Source of the DNA: Deinococcus sp.
Lineage (GTDB): Bacteria > Deinococcota > Deinococci > Deinococcales > Deinococcaceae
Length of the DNA: 23,635 nt
Assembly (NCBI GenBank): GCA_025351205.1
Contig: JANXWI010000284.1
Location: forward strand, 1 to 23,635
Reading direction: 5' to 3'
Shown here in pieces: positions 11,615 to 20,276 of the stretch. Within the stretch, counting starts at the first letter, position 1. The number at the start of each line of letters is the position of its first letter. Under the pieces are notes generated by a model that saw nothing but the letters and a program-made list of their open reading frames with translations, did no database searches and was not told the DNA's origin. Made by a program: the position numbers and the translations under genes.

Positions 11615-12301
11615 ATGAAGAGTAGGGTCATCCCCAGGGTTGTCAATACAGTCACGTTCGCTGCTGGGCTGCTGGTCGTCTCGTTGACCACAGCCCAGTC
11701 GCAATCTTTCCTGGCACAGTCGCCTGTTCGCCTCGCGCCTGTTTCGCCTGCCCAGACCTCACCCAATCAGACCTTGCCTGCTCAGACCTTCTCTCCCCAA
11801 CCCTCTTCCATGAATCCCTATGCCAGCACCGATCCGCGCCTGAACGCGCTCAGACCTGTGCTGGAGCTGCTGGTCACCCTGCGTCAGCTGGAAGGACTGG
11901 CCCAGGCGCTCAACCTGACGCCCGCCCAGACGACGGCGATTCGCGCCGTGCTGGAAGGGGCAAACCGCGCGGCTGTTCAGCCAGGGACAGCACAGACGGT
12001 TTCGGCAGCGGACGTGCTCAACTCGCAGCTGCTGGCGCTTCTGGGCGACGACCAGCGGCAACAGCTCAGCGCCAGCCGGGACGCCCAGACGGCCCGCCTG
12101 CGCGCCCTGCTGAGCCGTGCCCGGCTGGCGTCTCAGGACGGACGCCCGCAGACCGCGCGGCTGGCCTACAGCCAGTGGCTGGGCACGGAAGCGGTAGACG
12201 CTCTGCTGGCGCAACCAGGCAGCGCCGCCATCACGCGCCGCGTCCGGGCGGCAACCTCACAGCTCAGTGAGGCGCTCAGCAAGACCACGCCGGAACGGTA
12301 G
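11615..12301 (+). CDS. Secreted helical protein with LTxxQ-like motif
   Basis: This 228-residue protein has a signal peptide (about 1-27, TFAAGLLVVSLTTAQS), a Pro/Gln/Ser-rich linker (about 35-70) and a mostly helical remainder. LNLTPAQTTAIRAVL (99-113) resembles the LTxxQ motif of Spy/CpxP-type envelope proteins, and ALLGDDQRQQL (141-151) looks like a second, diverged copy. Such proteins act as extracytoplasmic chaperones or stress sensors, but the match is short and the function is not established. The gene lies 87 bp behind the metalloprotease in the same direction and ends just before a strong terminator, so the two may be cotranscribed. I found no named family. Confidence 0.8.
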   Translation: MKSRVIPRVVNTVTFAAGLLVVSLTTAQSQSFLAQSPVRLAPVSPAQTSPNQTLPAQTFSPQPSSMNPYASTDPRLNALRPVLELLVTLRQLEGLAQALNLTPAQTTAIRAVLEGANRAAVQPGTAQTVSAADVLNSQLLALLGDDQRQQLSASRDAQTARLRALLSRARLASQDGRPQTARLAYSQWLGTEAVDALLAQPGSAAITRRVRAATSQLSEALSKTTPER

Positions 12302-12362
12302 CCCTGAACAGGTGTACACCCCGCGCGACACGCTCCAGCACAGGACCGATCCGTCAAGTGTG

Positions 12363-12396
12363 AATCCATCCAGCACGCCGCTGGATGGATTTTTTT
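12363..12396 (+). terminator. Strong intrinsic terminator
   Basis: A perfect 12-bp stem (AATCCATCCAGC at 12363-12374 with GCTGGATGGATT at 12380-12391) has a 5-nt loop and ends in seven T residues (12390-12396). It closes the metalloprotease/secreted-protein unit 62 bp after the stop codon. Confidence 0.93.
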
Positions 12397-12553
12397 GGGC
12401 CTGATGCGGATTCAGTCTCGCACTGTGGGCCGCAGGTGGCCGAACGGGTGTGGCTTCACGCCCCGCTCAGCACCTGACGCGTCCAGCCGCCCACGCACCA
12501 GCGGATCAGCCGCGTTTACGCTTTCTTGACGCTCACCCCTCTAGCCTGCGGTC

Positions 12554-13249
12554 ATGACCACTTCAGCCCCGCGCCGCTTTTCCAGACCTCTTCGCGGGCC
12601 AGCCGCCGCCCTGCTCCTGAGGCTGAGGCTGGCAACACTGGGGCTGGCAACACTGGGGTTGGCAACACTGGGCCTGACCGCCTGTGCGCCCGCCACCACG
12701 CGCGCCAGTATTTCTGCTGACGCGCTCTTCATGCCGGGCGGCCAGCAGCTCGCGCTGATCTGCGCCAACCAGGGGCGGGTGGCGAGGGGCGGCGCACTCG
12801 TCTGGAACGACGGCGTGGCCCAGGAGAGCCGCCCGGCACCGTACCTCGTGTCGTGCCGCGACTACACCCTCCGCAACGACGGGGCCACGTTGAGCGTACA
12901 AGATGACACCCTGGGTAGAGCACTGACGCACTTCGACCCGGACGCCAATTTTCTGGTGTATTTTGCCGACCTCTTCGTAACCTTTCCCTCAAACGGACTG
13001 CTCGGCGCTGACCCCACCAGCAGCGTTCCAGACGTGCTGGAAGACACCCTGCGCGGCGTTTCGGTCACGGTCAGGCAGGGCGGAAGCCCGGACGCGGCGC
13101 TGCTCGCGGGCGGCGCGGTCACGGCGGTGCGCTACGACCCGTCCAGGCCGGTGACCCTGTATCTCAAAGCGACGCGCAGCCCGGTGGAATGGCCCGAAGT
13201 GACGATAGAAGCGAACAAGGGGCTGATCACCGCTCCCATTTACAGATAG
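12554..13249 (+). CDS. Lipoprotein of unknown function
   Basis: This 231-residue lipoprotein has basic residues at 7-14, a hydrophobic core and lipobox LTAC with Cys44. The core is built largely from three LATLG units (26-40) encoded by a 15-bp tandem repeat. The mature part is rich in strands and has two cysteines besides the lipid-bearing one (CANQG and SCRDY), which may form a disulfide. I do not recognise a family. The ATG has no Shine-Dalgarno sequence; TAGCCT lies 6 nt before it (12542-12547), consistent with leaderless expression. It follows a strong terminator and precedes ilvD by 57 bp, so it is probably its own transcription unit. Confidence 0.8.
   Translation: MTTSAPRRFSRPLRGPAAALLLRLRLATLGLATLGLATLGLTACAPATTRASISADALFMPGGQQLALICANQGRVARGGALVWNDGVAQESRPAPYLVSCRDYTLRNDGATLSVQDDTLGRALTHFDPDANFLVYFADLFVTFPSNGLLGADPTSSVPDVLEDTLRGVSVTVRQGGSPDAALLAGGAVTAVRYDPSRPVTLYLKATRSPVEWPEVTIEANKGLITAPIYR
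12628..12672. repeat. 15-bp tandem repeat within a signal peptide
   Basis: Three units of GCTGGCAACACTGGG lie at 12628-12642, 12643-12657 and 12658-12672; the last has one mismatch. In frame each gives LATLG. As 15 is a multiple of three, changes in copy number would alter only the length of the hydrophobic core of the lipoprotein signal. Confidence 0.9.
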
Positions 13250-13271
13250 CGCTTGTCTGACGCGCGCTACA

Positions 13272-13298
13272 CCCTGGCCCACCGCCAGGGGCTAAACT
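13272..13298 (+). promoter_or_regulatory. Inverted repeat and -10-like box before ilvD
   Basis: CCCTGG (13272-13277) and CCAGGG (13285-13290) form a short inverted repeat, followed at once by TAAACT (13293-13298), 8 nt before the ilvD ATG. TAAACT may be the -10 box of a leaderless or nearly leaderless transcript; the repeat would then cover the core promoter as an operator. No T-run supports a terminator, and no leader peptide rich in branched-chain codons is seen. Confidence 0.35.
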
Positions 13299-13306
13299 GA
13301 TCAATC

Positions 13307-15016
<1,710 letters not shown>

Positions 15017-15074
15017 GGTTGGCCTGATTCAGCGCCGGGTCAGACGCATTTAGCCCTGGCGAGTAGAGTCTGCA

Positions 15075-15107
15075 TTCACGGAGCGCCGGTAAGGCCTATC
15101 ATTACCG
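15075..15107 (+). promoter_or_regulatory. vapB1 promoter with inverted-repeat operator
   Basis: TTCACG (15075-15080) and TATCAT (15097-15102) are spaced by 16 bp, and TATCAT is 6 nt from the ATG, so the mRNA is probably leaderless. CGGTAA (15087-15092) and TTACCG (15102-15107) form a perfect inverted repeat with a 9-bp centre that covers the -10 box. This is where an AbrB-type antitoxin or its toxin complex would be expected to bind for autoregulation. Confidence 0.6.
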
Positions 15108-15108
15108 T

Positions 15109-15423
15109 ATGACGGTCAGTGCCAAGATCACCAGCAAAGGTCAGGTGACGCTTCCCCGTGAGATTCGGGAACGGCTGGGCGTGCAAGACGGCGACCGGGT
15201 GCGCTTCGAGGTCGAGAACGGCGCGGTGGTGCTGTATCCGCAGCGAGACACGCCCAGCTTCGCAGGCATGGTGGGGCTGACTGAGCTGGCTGCTGACTGG
15301 AGCGCCGTGAGCGCCATCGACAGCCTGCGTCACGGCCACGCCGAACGTGCCGCCCTGGACGCGGCCCCGCTGCATCCGAACATCACCGTGCTGCCCACTG
15401 ATGCTGCGCCGGGCGACACCTGA
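15109..15423 (+). CDS. vapB: AbrB/MazE-like antitoxin (VapB type)
   Basis: The 104-residue protein begins with a swapped-hairpin AbrB domain (residues 1-45: AKITSKGQVTLPREIRERLG, then DGDRVRFEVENGAVVLYP). The C-terminal half is variable, as expected for the part that binds and neutralises the toxin. It lies directly upstream of a PIN-domain gene whose start overlaps its TGA, the standard antitoxin-toxin order. The promoter inverted repeat fits autoregulation. It has no Shine-Dalgarno sequence and is likely leaderless. The assignment to VapB rests on the partner being a PIN nuclease. Confidence 0.9.
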   Translation: MTVSAKITSKGQVTLPREIRERLGVQDGDRVRFEVENGAVVLYPQRDTPSFAGMVGLTELAADWSAVSAIDSLRHGHAERAALDAAPLHPNITVLPTDAAPGDT

Positions 15424-15827
15424 GCGTCACCGCCCTGGATTCCAACATCCTGCTCGCCCTCTGGAACGCCGAGGCCACCGCGCCACGGCTGGTAGCGGTG
15501 CTCGACAGCTTGCACACCAGAGGCCGACTGGTGGTGTGCGGCGCGGTGTACGCCGAGCTGTGCGGCTGGCGGCCCGATCTGGACGCGCTGCTGGCCGGGT
15601 ACGGCGTGCAGGCCGACCCCGACATGCCCCTGACGGCCTGGAAGCGGGCGGGGCAGGCCCAGGCCGCCTATGCCCAACGTCGACAGGCCAGCGGTGGCGG
15701 GCTACCACGGCGCATTCTGACCGATTTTCTGGTGGGCGCACATGCCAGCGTGGGCGGGTACGCCCTACTGACCCTGAATACCCGTGACTACGGCGACTTC
15801 CCCGAAGTGCCGCTGCTCACCGTTTGA
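15420..15827 (+). CDS. vapC: PIN-domain ribonuclease toxin (VapC type), CTG start
   Basis: This 135-residue PIN protein is predicted to cleave RNA with metal ions held by Asp7 (LDSNILLAL), Glu46 (VYAEL), Asp102 (TDFLVGAHA) and Asp123 (NTRDYGDF), all present. The frame has an in-frame stop at 15399-15401 and no ATG, GTG or TTG before Asp7. The only plausible start is the CTG at 15420, which overlaps the antitoxin TGA as CTGA in the way ATGA usually does. A start at the later GTG (15498) would remove the first catalytic aspartate. Thus the gene either uses a rare CTG start, which would keep toxin output low by translational coupling, or has lost its ATG by mutation. Confidence 0.82.
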   Translation: MSVTALDSNILLALWNAEATAPRLVAVLDSLHTRGRLVVCGAVYAELCGWRPDLDALLAGYGVQADPDMPLTAWKRAGQAQAAYAQRRQASGGGLPRRILTDFLVGAHASVGGYALLTLNTRDYGDFPEVPLLTV

Positions 15828-15869
15828 CATGGATGGAAGCCGCCTGATTGCGGAATAGGCAGCTTCTCT

Positions 15870-16298
15870 CTATAATAAGAGAAACAGTTTCAGAAACTCC
15901 TTGTGTCCTTTGATATGACCGCGTTTCTTACGCTTTTTCTGAAACACCTCCCCATATTGCCGCAGACCAGTTCTTTGCTTTTCTGTCAGCTTATCATTTA
16001 CTGAATCTAGAAAGAAGTAAACACTGTGGACATCAGATTCGTTCAATTGCTCACTTAAAGTGATTTCAATTAAACGCGGCATAAAATATATTATAGAGGG
16101 CCACTGTATCACTCCAATATTGAAAATGAAATTGTGAAGATGTTCGGCAGTCAGGTCATCAAGCGGCTGGCGCAGCAAAAAACGTTTTTCGTGTTCAGTC
16201 ATCTCGTAGGGTTCGGGACCAGAGATATCCGCAGGGGGTGGCACGAGAAATGCCGCGTACAGCAGCTTTTTCTCCACAGACAAATCATCTACGCTCAC
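15870..16298 (-). CDS. AT-rich orphan gene, third in a toxin-antitoxin operon
   Basis: The 142-residue protein has no family I can name. Segments LDDLTAEHLHNFIFNIG and WPSIIYFMPRLIEI resemble, loosely, small uncharacterised proteins with a conserved FLPR-LE pattern. The C-terminus is strongly basic (QKKRKKRGHIKGHKEFLK) then hydrophobic. No signal peptide is evident. The GTG start at 16298 was chosen because AGGAGG (16313-16308) stands 9 nt before it; a GTG at 16319 would place that sequence inside the gene. It follows the PIN toxin by 21 bp on the same strand and so is probably cotranscribed with the Phd/PIN pair. Base composition is clearly lower in GC than all neighbours and uses A/T-ending codons, suggesting transfer. 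Confidence 0.78.
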   Translation of the reverse strand: MSVDDLSVEKKLLYAAFLVPPPADISGPEPYEMTEHEKRFLLRQPLDDLTAEHLHNFIFNIGVIQWPSIIYFMPRLIEITLSEQLNESDVHSVYFFLDSVNDKLTEKQRTGLRQYGEVFQKKRKKRGHIKGHKEFLKLFLLL

Positions 16299-16319
16299 AG
16301 TGTATGGCCTCCTCGACAC

Positions 16320-16754
16320 TTAGACACCCTCCCTCACCTCCTCCGGGTACAGCACCTGCAACTCCAGAATCTCCGCCTGCCTGAAATCCTTGCGGTTATT
16401 GGTCACGAAGGCGTCTGCCCCCGCGTGAACAGCACTGGCAAGGTGCAGGGCATCCGGCGCTTTCAGTCGGTAGGCGGCGGCCAGCTGGGTTGCCAGTACG
16501 GCGAGGTCGGTGCTGATCTCCACCAGTTCCAGCCGGTTCAGATACGTCTGGAGCAATTCCGATTCGGCATTCAGGCCCAGCCGGATAGGCTTGCTAAGCA
16601 CCTCGGGCAGCAGCAGCACACTTCCGCAGTGGGTGAAGGGTGGGCCAGACAGCAGAGCAGTTCTCAACGCGTCGGCGTGAGACTGCGCCCCCTCACCTCC
16701 TGCGGTGGCCGCATAGATCAGCGCGTCGCTGTCGAAGGCCAGGCGGCGGGGCAC
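16320..16754 (-). CDS. vapC: PIN-domain toxin (VapC type)
   Basis: This 144-residue PIN nuclease has the expected acidic residues: Asp8 (AFDSDALIYA), Glu51 (LLPEVL), Asp101 (APDALHLASAVHAGAD) and Asp123 (NNRKDF). It should act as an RNA-cleaving toxin held by the antitoxin encoded just upstream. The start is GTG, immediately after the antitoxin TGA (TGAGTG, no gap), indicating translational coupling. It is of a different PIN subgroup from the 15420-15827 toxin (little similarity outside the acidic motifs). The downstream AT-rich orphan gene begins 21 bp later on the same strand. Confidence 0.9.
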   Translation of the reverse strand: MPRRLAFDSDALIYAATAGGEGAQSHADALRTALLSGPPFTHCGSVLLLPEVLSKPIRLGLNAESELLQTYLNRLELVEISTDLAVLATQLAAAYRLKAPDALHLASAVHAGADAFVTNNRKDFRQAEILELQVLYPEEVREGV

Positions 16755-17069
16755 TCAGTCGTCTCCGTGCTCACGGTGCCACCTCACTTCTTCAAGCAGA
16801 GACGCGGCCTGCTGCGGACTCAGGGTAGCCAGTGGGGGCAGCGGCGTTTCCGGTGCCAGCAGTGCGGCCCGCTGCTGCCTCATCTGGATGGCCAGGGCCT
16901 CTGCCGCCCGCGTGTTCGGCGTCACGATCCGGGGGCGCAGACGCTCCGGGCTGACCAGCGCGGCCACCACCACACCGTTCTGCACGATCTCGATGTCTTC
17001 ACCGGCCCTCACCTGCTCAATGGCTTCCCGCAGGTGGGTTCGCAGGCGTGTAATGTTCAGCTGGGTCAT
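16755..17069 (-). CDS. Phd/YefM-family antitoxin
   Basis: The 104-residue protein starts MTQLNITRLRTHLREAIEQV and continues EDIEIVQNGVVVAALVSPER, the Phd/YefM fold with its DNA-binding N-terminal domain (about 1-55). A Pro/Ala/Leu-rich C-terminal region ends in a helix (SLLEEVRWHREHGD) likely to wrap the toxin. It is the first gene of the minus-strand unit antitoxin-PIN toxin-orphan. Its promoter region has three GTAC sites at one-helical-turn spacing, a probable autoregulatory operator. ATG start; no clear Shine-Dalgarno sequence. Confidence 0.9.
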   Translation of the reverse strand: MTQLNITRLRTHLREAIEQVRAGEDIEIVQNGVVVAALVSPERLRPRIVTPNTRAAEALAIQMRQQRAALLAPETPLPPLATLSPQQAASLLEEVRWHREHGDD

Positions 17070-17078
17070 GATCTAAAT

Positions 17079-17109
17079 GTACAGTATGCGTACAGATATA
17101 GTACGTCAC
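17079..17109 (-). promoter_or_regulatory. Antitoxin promoter with three phased GTAC sites
   Basis: On the minus strand GTGACG (17109-17104) and TACTGT (17086-17081) are spaced by 17 bp as -35 and -10 candidates, 11 nt from the antitoxin ATG. GTAC occurs at 17079-17082, 17090-17093 and 17101-17104, exactly 11 bp apart, so the sites lie on one face of the helix and span the whole core promoter. The inner pair forms TGTAC-N7-GTACA. This suits cooperative binding of Phd-type dimers. Confidence 0.6.
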
Positions 17110-17583
17110 TCATCGCCCCCGCATCCGCTGCTCCTGCTGGCGCATGGGCATGGTGTCGATCAGCGCCAGCACGTCACTCAGGCTCGGCGGGGCCGAATAG
17201 CTGGCCTTCACGCCCCGGTCTTTGCCGATGAAGGCGGCGCGGCCATACTGGGCGGCCACCCTGCCGCCGGGATCGGCCAGCAGGGTCAACGTGGCTGTAG
17301 ACGGGCGTTTCAGTGCCGCGTCACCGGGCGCGAGCAGCGCCACCACCCGCAGGTCACGGTCTCGCAGCAGCCCGGCCTGAGCTGCCATCTCATCCAGATA
17401 CGCCGCCGGGGGTCGGCTCACCACCAGCAGCCGTTCGCGCCCCAGGTGGTCGGCCAGCTTCCAGGGCCGTCCAGCAGCGTCTGGGAGCGTGAACGTGGGG
17501 GCAGGACTGTTCAGAGGCAGGGCCGAAACGCTGCCAGCGACGGCCACGAGCGCGGCGAGCGGAGCAGAGGTCGAGCGGAACAT
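17110..17583 (-). CDS. Secreted DUF4174-like, cysteine-free thioredoxin fold
   Basis: The 157-residue protein has a signal peptide (about 1-22, PLAALVAVAGSVSA) and then NSPAPTFTLPDAAGRPWKLA, like the start of AhpC/TlpA-type thioredoxin-fold proteins. It ends with LADPGGRVAAQYGRAAFIGKDRGV and ALIDTMPMRQQEQRMR; the MPMRQ ending is what I associate with DUF4174. The protein has no cysteine at all, so it cannot be a thiol redox enzyme. It lies 78 bp downstream of the sanA-like gene on the same strand and could be the last gene of that unit. The antitoxin promoter elements begin almost at its stop codon. Confidence 0.75.
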   Translation of the reverse strand: MFRSTSAPLAALVAVAGSVSALPLNSPAPTFTLPDAAGRPWKLADHLGRERLLVVSRPPAAYLDEMAAQAGLLRDRDLRVVALLAPGDAALKRPSTATLTLLADPGGRVAAQYGRAAFIGKDRGVKASYSAPPSLSDVLALIDTMPMRQQEQRMRGR

Positions 17584-17661
17584 GGTCCAATGATGCCTGC
17601 AAAAGATGCGCTGGACGTATGGACGCGTTCAACGCAGTCGAAGTCTTCCAGGCTCAGTCCA

Positions 17662-18384
17662 TCACGGAATCTGCACGCGTTCGCCCAGAAACTTTGGCTG
17701 CGTGTTGAGCACCTTCACGTCCAGCACGGCACTCGTACGCGCCAGCCACTCGCGGCCCGTGCTGCGCAGGTTCGCCGCGCCCGTCACATCGTCGGCATTG
17801 AAGGCGATGGCGTCCAGGCCCTTGCTCCGGGCCAGAAACACCGCCCGCTCGTTGTGGAAGCGCTGCGAGATCACCGTGACCTCTGTTAAGCCGAAGACGC
17901 CCTGCGCCCGCACCACCGAATCGAGCGTCCGGAAGCCCGCGTAGTCGAGAAACAGATGCCCGGCAGGCACGCCACGCGCCACCAGCCCCGATTTCATGCG
18001 CGTGGGTTCGTCGTAAAATGTGGTCGAATTGTCGCCCGACAGAATCAGGTCCTGCACCTTTCCCGCCCTGTACAGCGCCGCCGCCGCGTTCAGCCGGGCC
18101 TCGTAGTAGGCGTTCGGCTGGCCCTGCGTGGTCGGGCTGGTTCCCAGCACCAGGCCCACCTTGCGCGCCGGAATGCTGGCCACACTGTCGTAGAGCCGGC
18201 CCTGTGCGGCCAGCAAAACCATCTGGTCTGACATGACGATCAGTGCGAGAACGAGCACCAGGAACACCAGAGCGACCTGCCACCAGCGGCGGCCAGGCCG
18301 GGGCTGATCTGGCTGGAGCCGATCTGACTTCACGGGAACACGGTTACGGCTGGACAGGCGGAGGCGCTGGAACATGGTTGCCAT
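17662..18384 (-). CDS. SanA-like DUF218 inner-membrane protein
   Basis: This 240-residue protein has a cytoplasmic basic N-terminus, one transmembrane helix (about 35-52) and an extracytoplasmic DUF218 domain. Landmarks are VLGTSPTTQGQPNAYYEARL (79-98), LILSGDNST (113-121), YDEPTRMKSGLVARGVP (124-140), DYAGFRTLDSVVRA (147-160) and SQRFHNERAVFLA (173-185). This pattern matches SanA (vancomycin-exclusion) more than YdcF; SanA affects envelope permeability in enterobacteria, with unknown biochemistry. The start lies 14 bp after the stop of the upstream ABC gene, so cotranscription with the exporter is likely. TAGAAT at 18391-18386 may give an internal promoter for a start at 18375. Confidence 0.88.
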   Translation of the reverse strand: MATMFQRLRLSSRNRVPVKSDRLQPDQPRPGRRWWQVALVFLVLVLALIVMSDQMVLLAAQGRLYDSVASIPARKVGLVLGTSPTTQGQPNAYYEARLNAAAALYRAGKVQDLILSGDNSTTFYDEPTRMKSGLVARGVPAGHLFLDYAGFRTLDSVVRAQGVFGLTEVTVISQRFHNERAVFLARSKGLDAIAFNADDVTGAANLRSTGREWLARTSAVLDVKVLNTQPKFLGERVQIP

Positions 18385-18398
18385 GATTCTATCCGGCT

Positions 18399-20276
18399 TC
18401 AGTCTGCCGCGCCCGCCTCTACATCGGGCTGGGCGTACTGCAACATGTGCAGGCGGGCGTAGTAGCCGCCCCTGGCCAGCAGCGAGCGGTGGCTGCCCTC
18501 CTCCACCACCTTGCCCCTGCGCATCACGATGATCCGGTCACAGTGCTCGATGGTGCTCAGCCGGTGCGCGATGATGATGCTGGTACGCCCGTGCATCACC
18601 TTGGCCAGCGCGTCCTGGATGTGCATCTCGGTCTCGGTGTCCACACTCGCGGTGGCCTCGTCGAGCACCAGCAGGATGTCGGGGTTCTGAATCAGGGCGC
18701 GGGCGAAGGCCAGCAGCTGCTTCTGGCCGGTGCTGAGCGTCGCGCCGCGCTCCCGCACCTCGGTGTCGTAGCCGTTGGGCAGACCCAGAATGAACTCGTG
18801 GACGCCCACGTACTTGCAGGCCTGCACCACGCGGTCATGCGAAATGTCGGCGCTGCCCAGCGTCAGGTTGCTCTGAATGGTTCCGGCGAACAGGAACACG
18901 TCCTGCAACACCACCCCGATGTGGCGGCGCAGGTCGTGCTGGGCCAGGCCCTTCACGTCGTGACCGTCCACCTTCACCGCGCCCCGCTGCACGTCGTAGA
19001 AGCGGCTGACCAGCGAGGTGATGGACGTTTTGCCCGCGCCCGTCGCGCCCACCAGCGCCACGCTCTCTCCGGGGGCGATATGGATGTCGATGCCGCGCAG
19101 CGTCCAGCGCTCGTCGCTGTCGGGCGTATCCGCCGTCACGGCGTCGTCGTAGGCGAACCAGATGTTCTCCAGATCGACCCGGCCCTCGAAGTGGTCCAGC
19201 CGCCGGGCATCCGGCCTGTCCAGAATGCTCACGGGCGTGTCGAGCACCCCGAAGATGCGTTCGCTGCTGGCCATCGCGGCTTGCAGGTTGTTGAACACGT
19301 CGGCGAGGTCCTGAATCGGCTGGAACAGCTGCGACACCCAGCCGTTGAACGCCACCAGCGTTCCCAGCGTGATGCCCGCGCCCACCATGCCCGCCTCGCC
19401 CAGAATCGCCCGGCCCGCGAAATACAGCACCAGGGCGCTGGCGACAGACCCCAGAATGCTCACCGAGGGCTGAAAGTAGGCGAACCAGCTCACGGAGCGG
19501 AGGTTGGCCCCCAGCAGCGAACGGTTGCTGCGGTCAAAGTCCACGCCGTTGCGGTTTTCGCGCCCGAACAGCTGCACGGTCAGCATGCCGGTAATATTCT
19601 CGTTCAGCTTGGTATTCACGATGGCCTGCTGCACGCGGGTATTGCGGAAGGCGTCGCGCAGTTTGGCCCGGAAGTAGCCGGTCACGACGTACAGCGCGGG
19701 CAGCACCGCGAAGCTGATCAGCGCCAGCTGCCAGTTGATGCTCAGCATGATCACCACGTAGGTCACGATCAGCAGCACCGACTGGATCAGCGCCACCAGC
19801 CCCGCCGTGATGAACTGGTTGATGGCGTCCACGTCGCTGGTCACGCGGGTGATCAGGCGGCCCACCGGGTTAGCGTCGAAGTAACTGAGCGGCAACCGCT
19901 GCAACTTGGTGAAGATGTCGGCGCGGATGTCGTACAGCACCCGCTGGCCCAGGATGTTGATGCTCACGCTCAGGGCGTACCTGAACAGGAATTCCAGCAC
20001 CTTCAGGCCCAGGTAGACGAGCGCCACCGTGAGTAGCAGGGCGAACAATTGCTGCCTGCCCGCCAGGGTCAGCCCCGGCAGCAGCACGTTCGGCCCGAAG
20101 GTGTGGTCGATGGCGTAGCGTTGCAGCAGCCCGAACGCCGGGTTGGCCACCGCAATCAGGAGCGCCATGAGCAGTCCCACGCCCACCAGCCGCAGGTAGG
20201 GCCGGATGTACCCCAGAATCCGGCGGGTCAGCCCGGCGTCGAACCCCTTCTGGAAGGCTTCGTCGGGCTGAGTCAC
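18399..20276 (-). CDS. ABC exporter half-transporter, catalytic-glutamate subunit
   Basis: The 625-residue protein has six transmembrane helices (about 25-330) and a nucleotide-binding domain (about 370-600). Walker A is GATGAGKT (410-417); the signature is degenerate, LSTGQ (514-518); Walker B ends in D539-E540 with the catalytic glutamate; H-loop His571. Together with the upstream partner it forms a heterodimer of the TmrAB/BmrCD type, where one ATP site is active and one is degenerate. The start is GTG, overlapping the partner TGA as GTGA, with AGGAGG 7 nt upstream. Substrate is unknown; the type exports lipids, peptides or drugs. Confidence 0.93.
   Translation of the reverse strand: MTQPDEAFQKGFDAGLTRRILGYIRPYLRLVGVGLLMALLIAVANPAFGLLQRYAIDHTFGPNVLLPGLTLAGRQQLFALLLTVALVYLGLKVLEFLFRYALSVSINILGQRVLYDIRADIFTKLQRLPLSYFDANPVGRLITRVTSDVDAINQFITAGLVALIQSVLLIVTYVVIMLSINWQLALISFAVLPALYVVTGYFRAKLRDAFRNTRVQQAIVNTKLNENITGMLTVQLFGRENRNGVDFDRSNRSLLGANLRSVSWFAYFQPSVSILGSVASALVLYFAGRAILGEAGMVGAGITLGTLVAFNGWVSQLFQPIQDLADVFNNLQAAMASSERIFGVLDTPVSILDRPDARRLDHFEGRVDLENIWFAYDDAVTADTPDSDERWTLRGIDIHIAPGESVALVGATGAGKTSITSLVSRFYDVQRGAVKVDGHDVKGLAQHDLRRHIGVVLQDVFLFAGTIQSNLTLGSADISHDRVVQACKYVGVHEFILGLPNGYDTEVRERGATLSTGQKQLLAFARALIQNPDILLVLDEATASVDTETEMHIQDALAKVMHGRTSIIIAHRLSTIEHCDRIIVMRRGKVVEEGSHRSLLARGGYYARLHMLQYAQPDVEAGAAD

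Noticed and set aside
15330..15787. Alternative frames across the vapBC1 region (plus 15347-15787 and several minus frames)
   Set aside because: They lack recognisable domains and overlap the AbrB and PIN genes, which have intact motifs in the expected order.
16299..16319. Earlier GTG start of the AT-rich orphan gene
   Set aside because: It would place the AGGAGG ribosome-binding site inside the coding region; the GTG at 16298 has correct spacing.
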